Assembly (NCBI GenBank): GCA_950295325.1
Contig: OX485809.1
Coordinates: 41,571,081-41,635,080, forward strand
Length of the DNA stretch: 64,000 nucleotides
Origin: Polytrichum commune
Taxonomy: Eukaryota; Streptophyta; Polytrichopsida; Polytrichales; Polytrichaceae
Direction of reading: 5' to 3'
Positions 60,294 through 64,000 of the stretch are shown piece after piece. Under the pieces are notes generated by a model. The model saw only the letters and a program-made list of their open reading frames with translations, had not been told where the DNA came from and did not search any database. A program made the position numbers and the translations under genes. How positions within the stretch are numbered: the first letter of the stretch is position 1; every line of letters starts with the position of its first letter.

Positions 60294-63200
60294 TTTACAT
60301 ATCGATGTGCACATAAGTTTGGGAATATGAGAGATATTAGGTGGGCATCGGTGGAAAAAGGGCAAAGGCCACACTTCATTTATTCTCCAAGAATGAATGA
60401 TAGTGTGGGTGAAGTCGAATCTCTCGAGGCCTCGTATATAAAATGTGCATCTTTATGGGAACATGGGGGGGAGGGAATGAGGGAGACATTGGGACTCGAG
60501 AAGTGTGTTGGTCAAATGCTTTGGCATTTTTCTCATAAATTTTGGGTACATATTAAAATTTTATTGCAAAAGAAGAAATGAATGCTTCGCTTTTGTAAAG
60601 CTCCTAAGTTCCCAAACTTGCCCTCGGTGATAAGCAACTCATTTTGATGCTCCGCAAGGACACGGACTGAGCCCTTAGTATCATCCGTAAAGGTAACTTT
60701 TATTGTAGGAGGAGCTATGAGATTGGGATGGGAAATGATTGCCAAGTTTTGTTTATGTAGTGCCGTGGGGTATGCTAGATATGTTCATTAAACACGCAAC
60801 CTAGGCAAGCTAGATTCAACCTTCATGTGTATGGAAGGAATCGACTCATCGTTTGTATTGCAACCATCTTTGATGCTTCTTGTAAAGATGTTCTCATGAG
60901 GATTTGAACAAGTTGGGAAGAGCATCTTCAAAGTGGACTTGCATGGAAACATGTTCGAGTCAACAGTCCGGGTCCATGTTGATACCGGAATTGAGAATGG
61001 TATACCATCTAATTCAAGAAATTAAAAGTGGATCCATTCTAAACACTCCAATTTAGGCATGGCCTCGGTTGAGAGGCCGTATGTGGGGGGGCCTTTGGTG
61101 GGGAGTTTGGAGGTCTACATAATGAAATTGACCAACTTCTCTTGACTAAAGTAACCGGGTTTTATCATATTACTTGTCTTAAACGGACTCAACTCCAAAC
61201 GCAACACTAAACATTGTATTTAGTGTCACCAATTCTATTTACCTCGCTCAATATTGATTGTAAATTGCATGTGTAGTGTCATTCAACACTAAATGTAAAC
61301 CTGATATTACTTGTCATTCCCTACAAACAAATTTGGACATTATAAATATTACAATGTTTTAATTACTGTCACTTATTAAGTGATTTATCATCCCAAATTC
61401 AATCCTCCATGACAATATTTCACTACATAAGTGCTAGGATGCATAAATTGGATGTAGACCTAAAAAGCGCATCTTACCCTTAGCTCATCACCGTTACCTC
61501 TTGCCGTGAGTTTATGGTAACAAGAAGTAAGGCAGAGGAGTGCTAAAACCTACACCCCACCCAAAAGCAACACCTATAAACGTCTTCCAATTGCCAACAC
61601 TCTATTACCTTGAACAAATTGCCATGGTGTAGGAGTCTCCAAGCCCACATAGTGACATGTTTAGGTGCCATTAGTGTCTCATATCAACCTCCACTACCTC
61701 CATATAGGTTAGGTGACGGGCTCCACTCTATCTCATGCCGGTTCAAGGTGGGTTTAGGGTGGCTTGTCAGTGCATATTATAGCCATTCTATACAGGGTGG
61801 AGGGGAGGGGTGATAGTTCAAGCCCACCAAGCCAAGGGGGTAAGCTCACAAAGCCAAACGGGTTAGTGATGGGAACAAAGGGGGTTGGTTACGAGCAACA
61901 AGGGGATTAGTTTCCAGGATGCAAGGGGACAATTCTATAAGAAAAGCGGGTGGGATCATGGAGGTGGCCATGTTGGGCTCTGATTTAGCGTGGGTTTAGT
62001 ACACAACTATGTTGGGTTGGGTCTAGGCAATGAAGGTGGGGGTCCTCATCACATCCAAGGTTGTCATACACAAGGCCTAGGGATTGGATTGAGAAAGGTA
62101 GTGGTTCTCACTTTAAATATTCATCAAATATTCACTTGAGGCTAAATTTGTTTCTTTGTACCTATGTTTAGCCCAAAGGATAATGTGATTTTTTTATATC
62201 ACCCGCATAGCCATATATGTATGTATATGTATATGTATATGTATGTATGTATTATATGTATTATATGTATATGTATATGTATATATGTATATATATGTGC
62301 AATAGCTCAAAGTGTTGGTTCAAGCACTTTGTACCTTAGGCCATTTAATCCATTGGCATGGTGTTGTCGTCAGGCTCTAACTGGGTCCCCACGCGGGTTG
62401 TCTAAGAAAATACAATAAATATCATATTTAGTATCACTTACCATTTTTAATTACTCAATGCTTTATATAATTACTATTAATGCCCATTTTACTAATTAAG
62501 GATGCTAATATTCTATAATGTCCAAACAACCAATTTGACATTTGTTGGAAAAAGATGAGATATACACAGTGAAGTTATAGTATTGTGTAATTTCAAATAG
62601 TAAGCAACATTAAGTACAATATTCAGTGTATTGGCGAGATTTTTTGCAAGATCAAAACTAATAAATGTCAATAAAGGCATGCGTTCAAGATGCGTTCAAG
62701 TTTCTAGAGAGTTATCCAAGCTTCAATCGAGCTTATCCAAGTTCTCCAAGGTAGATGGGTCCTCAATATTTTTTATTTTTTTACTAGCCTACTTCTTCTA
62801 GGATGTGCAACACAAGAATAGTACGAGTTGGTTAGTCAATCTAGATCAACATTGTAGCCACTTTCATCATAATTTTTGGAGCTCATATGAATATCTTGTT
62901 CATTGCCAAAGTGAAGATTCTTGTGCTCATTAAATGGTCATATCAATCCCTCCCTAATAATATGGACTAATGAGTCTAAAATAATTATCAAATTTTGAGC
63001 TCGATGTCTATTTTCATCTAAACACGTGGTTTTATTTATTTGTTCTTGGAGCCAAACCAAACCACATAGGACTCAAATATAGGTGTTTGATTAAGATAAG
63101 TAACCAAATTAGGCATATGTATCTTATACACTCAAATTGATGCAAGTGAGGCTAAAAAGAAGATATGGATGGTTTAGAGTAAGGTAATTGGGTCTAAAAG

Positions 63201-64000
63201 CATCACTTCTAGCCTTTTTCACATTATCGTAAGGTAATTTGTTCATTTAAAAGTGATTTTTTTTCCTTTTTTGTTGTTGAAAATGGTAGAAAATCCATTA
63301 CGAGCAAGCGCATCCAAGTCCATAAATACCGAGAAGTATGATGTGTACCCAACTACATGTAAGCCCATGCGTAAATTGGTTGCCGCCTTGTACTAACAAC
63401 TACCTACATATACAACTAACGATGTTGCATGCCTATGCATGTTGTTGACCCTACCTAGTGGTCCTCGCTACCTTACTTGATGCCAACTACTCACCCTACT
63501 TATATTATCCCTTATGGATGCCCTTTACCTATAGTGTCTCAATGCTTGTCCTATACTTGTCCAACTACCCCCTGCACTTAGAACAATTTAATTGATCCTT
63601 TAGTAGGTTAGGATGTGCACAACACACACAACTAAATCCGATTCCAATAAATCAATACTACAATCATGTACCAAAAATACAATTGCATTTCATGCTTCTT
63701 CAATTGATTTTGCTCCTTCACTCAACTCTTAAGTTAATGAATCCAATACTTGTCACATTCACAATCAATTAACATATATTGGGGGGATCAATCGTATGTG
63801 CCCAAGAGGGTTCCACAAATGTGGGATCAAGCACTTGCACTTTGGAGAGTTTAGCTCCAATGTGTGCCATCACAAGGTGCATGTTTCTCCGGCATTGTGG
63901 TGGATGAAATCCACGATTACAACCATTATACAACCATGAAGGACTTGGCAAATTGTTCTTGATGTTTGTGTGTAAACTTCTCTCCCTTCCGCACAATGCT
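60294..64000. other. Gene-less right end of the window
   Basis: No gene was recognised. It includes an ACACTAAA...TTTAGTGT pair (61204-61226), an (ATGT/ATATGT)n microsatellite at about 62215-62300, and a partial MITE family A end near 63050-63120 (CAAATATAGGTGTTTGATTA). Open frames are short and unsupported. Confidence 0.4.

Overview
This window is nuclear DNA from a land plant. The evidence is spliceosomal GT-AG introns, a plant-type EXORDIUM/PHI-1 secreted protein, an A-type (CYP71-clan-like) cytochrome P450, a chromodomain-bearing Ty3/gypsy retrotransposon and a dense load of nested plant-style DNA transposons. It is AT-rich and gene-poor, with two credible intact genes in 64 kb. The species cannot be named from the sequence. 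The CUB domain fused to EXORDIUM and the pogo-like elements hint at a seed-free lineage or a large TE-rich genome, but that is inference.

Layout. 1-5.3 kb: a decayed Mutator-like element (minus strand) with about 95-bp repeats in its inverted ends, itself hit by a 533-bp element with an 8-bp target duplication. 7.7-10.6 kb: an EXORDIUM-like secreted protein gene (plus strand, at least 3 exons) whose last clear exon encodes a CUB-like domain. 12.3-14.65 kb: a fold-back element, split by a non-autonomous hAT-like element. 16-19.1 kb: a TA-flanked MITE and a tandem duplication, one copy of which carries a pogo-like deletion derivative. 20.2-20.9 kb: another tandem duplication. 21.2-22.6 kb: remains of a gene ending in a segment that resembles an N4/N6-type DNA methyltransferase. 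23.36-31.09 kb: a complete chromovirus-type LTR retrotransposon whose LTRs differ at one site, yet whose gag-pol is broken by stops, a frameshift and two insertions.

32.5-37.4 kb holds the second gene, a four-exon cytochrome P450 of 555 residues. It has a TATA box, a 27-codon upstream ORF and an abnormal I-helix motif. From 37.4 kb to the right edge I see no confident host gene. That part holds three copies of a roughly 375-bp MITE family, a hAT transposase remnant, a tRNA-derived SINE-like sequence, a purine-rich GC-richer block, a TTAA-flanked piggyBac-like element nested in a MITE, a degraded LINE on the minus strand with a pogo derivative inside it, and simple repeats.

The two genes face the same way but are 22 kb apart with no sign of shared function. 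The most useful content is the EXORDIUM-CUB fusion, the P450 lacking the usual acid-Thr pair, the methyltransferase-like pseudogene, and a set of nested insertions whose order can be read from target-site duplications and empty sites.
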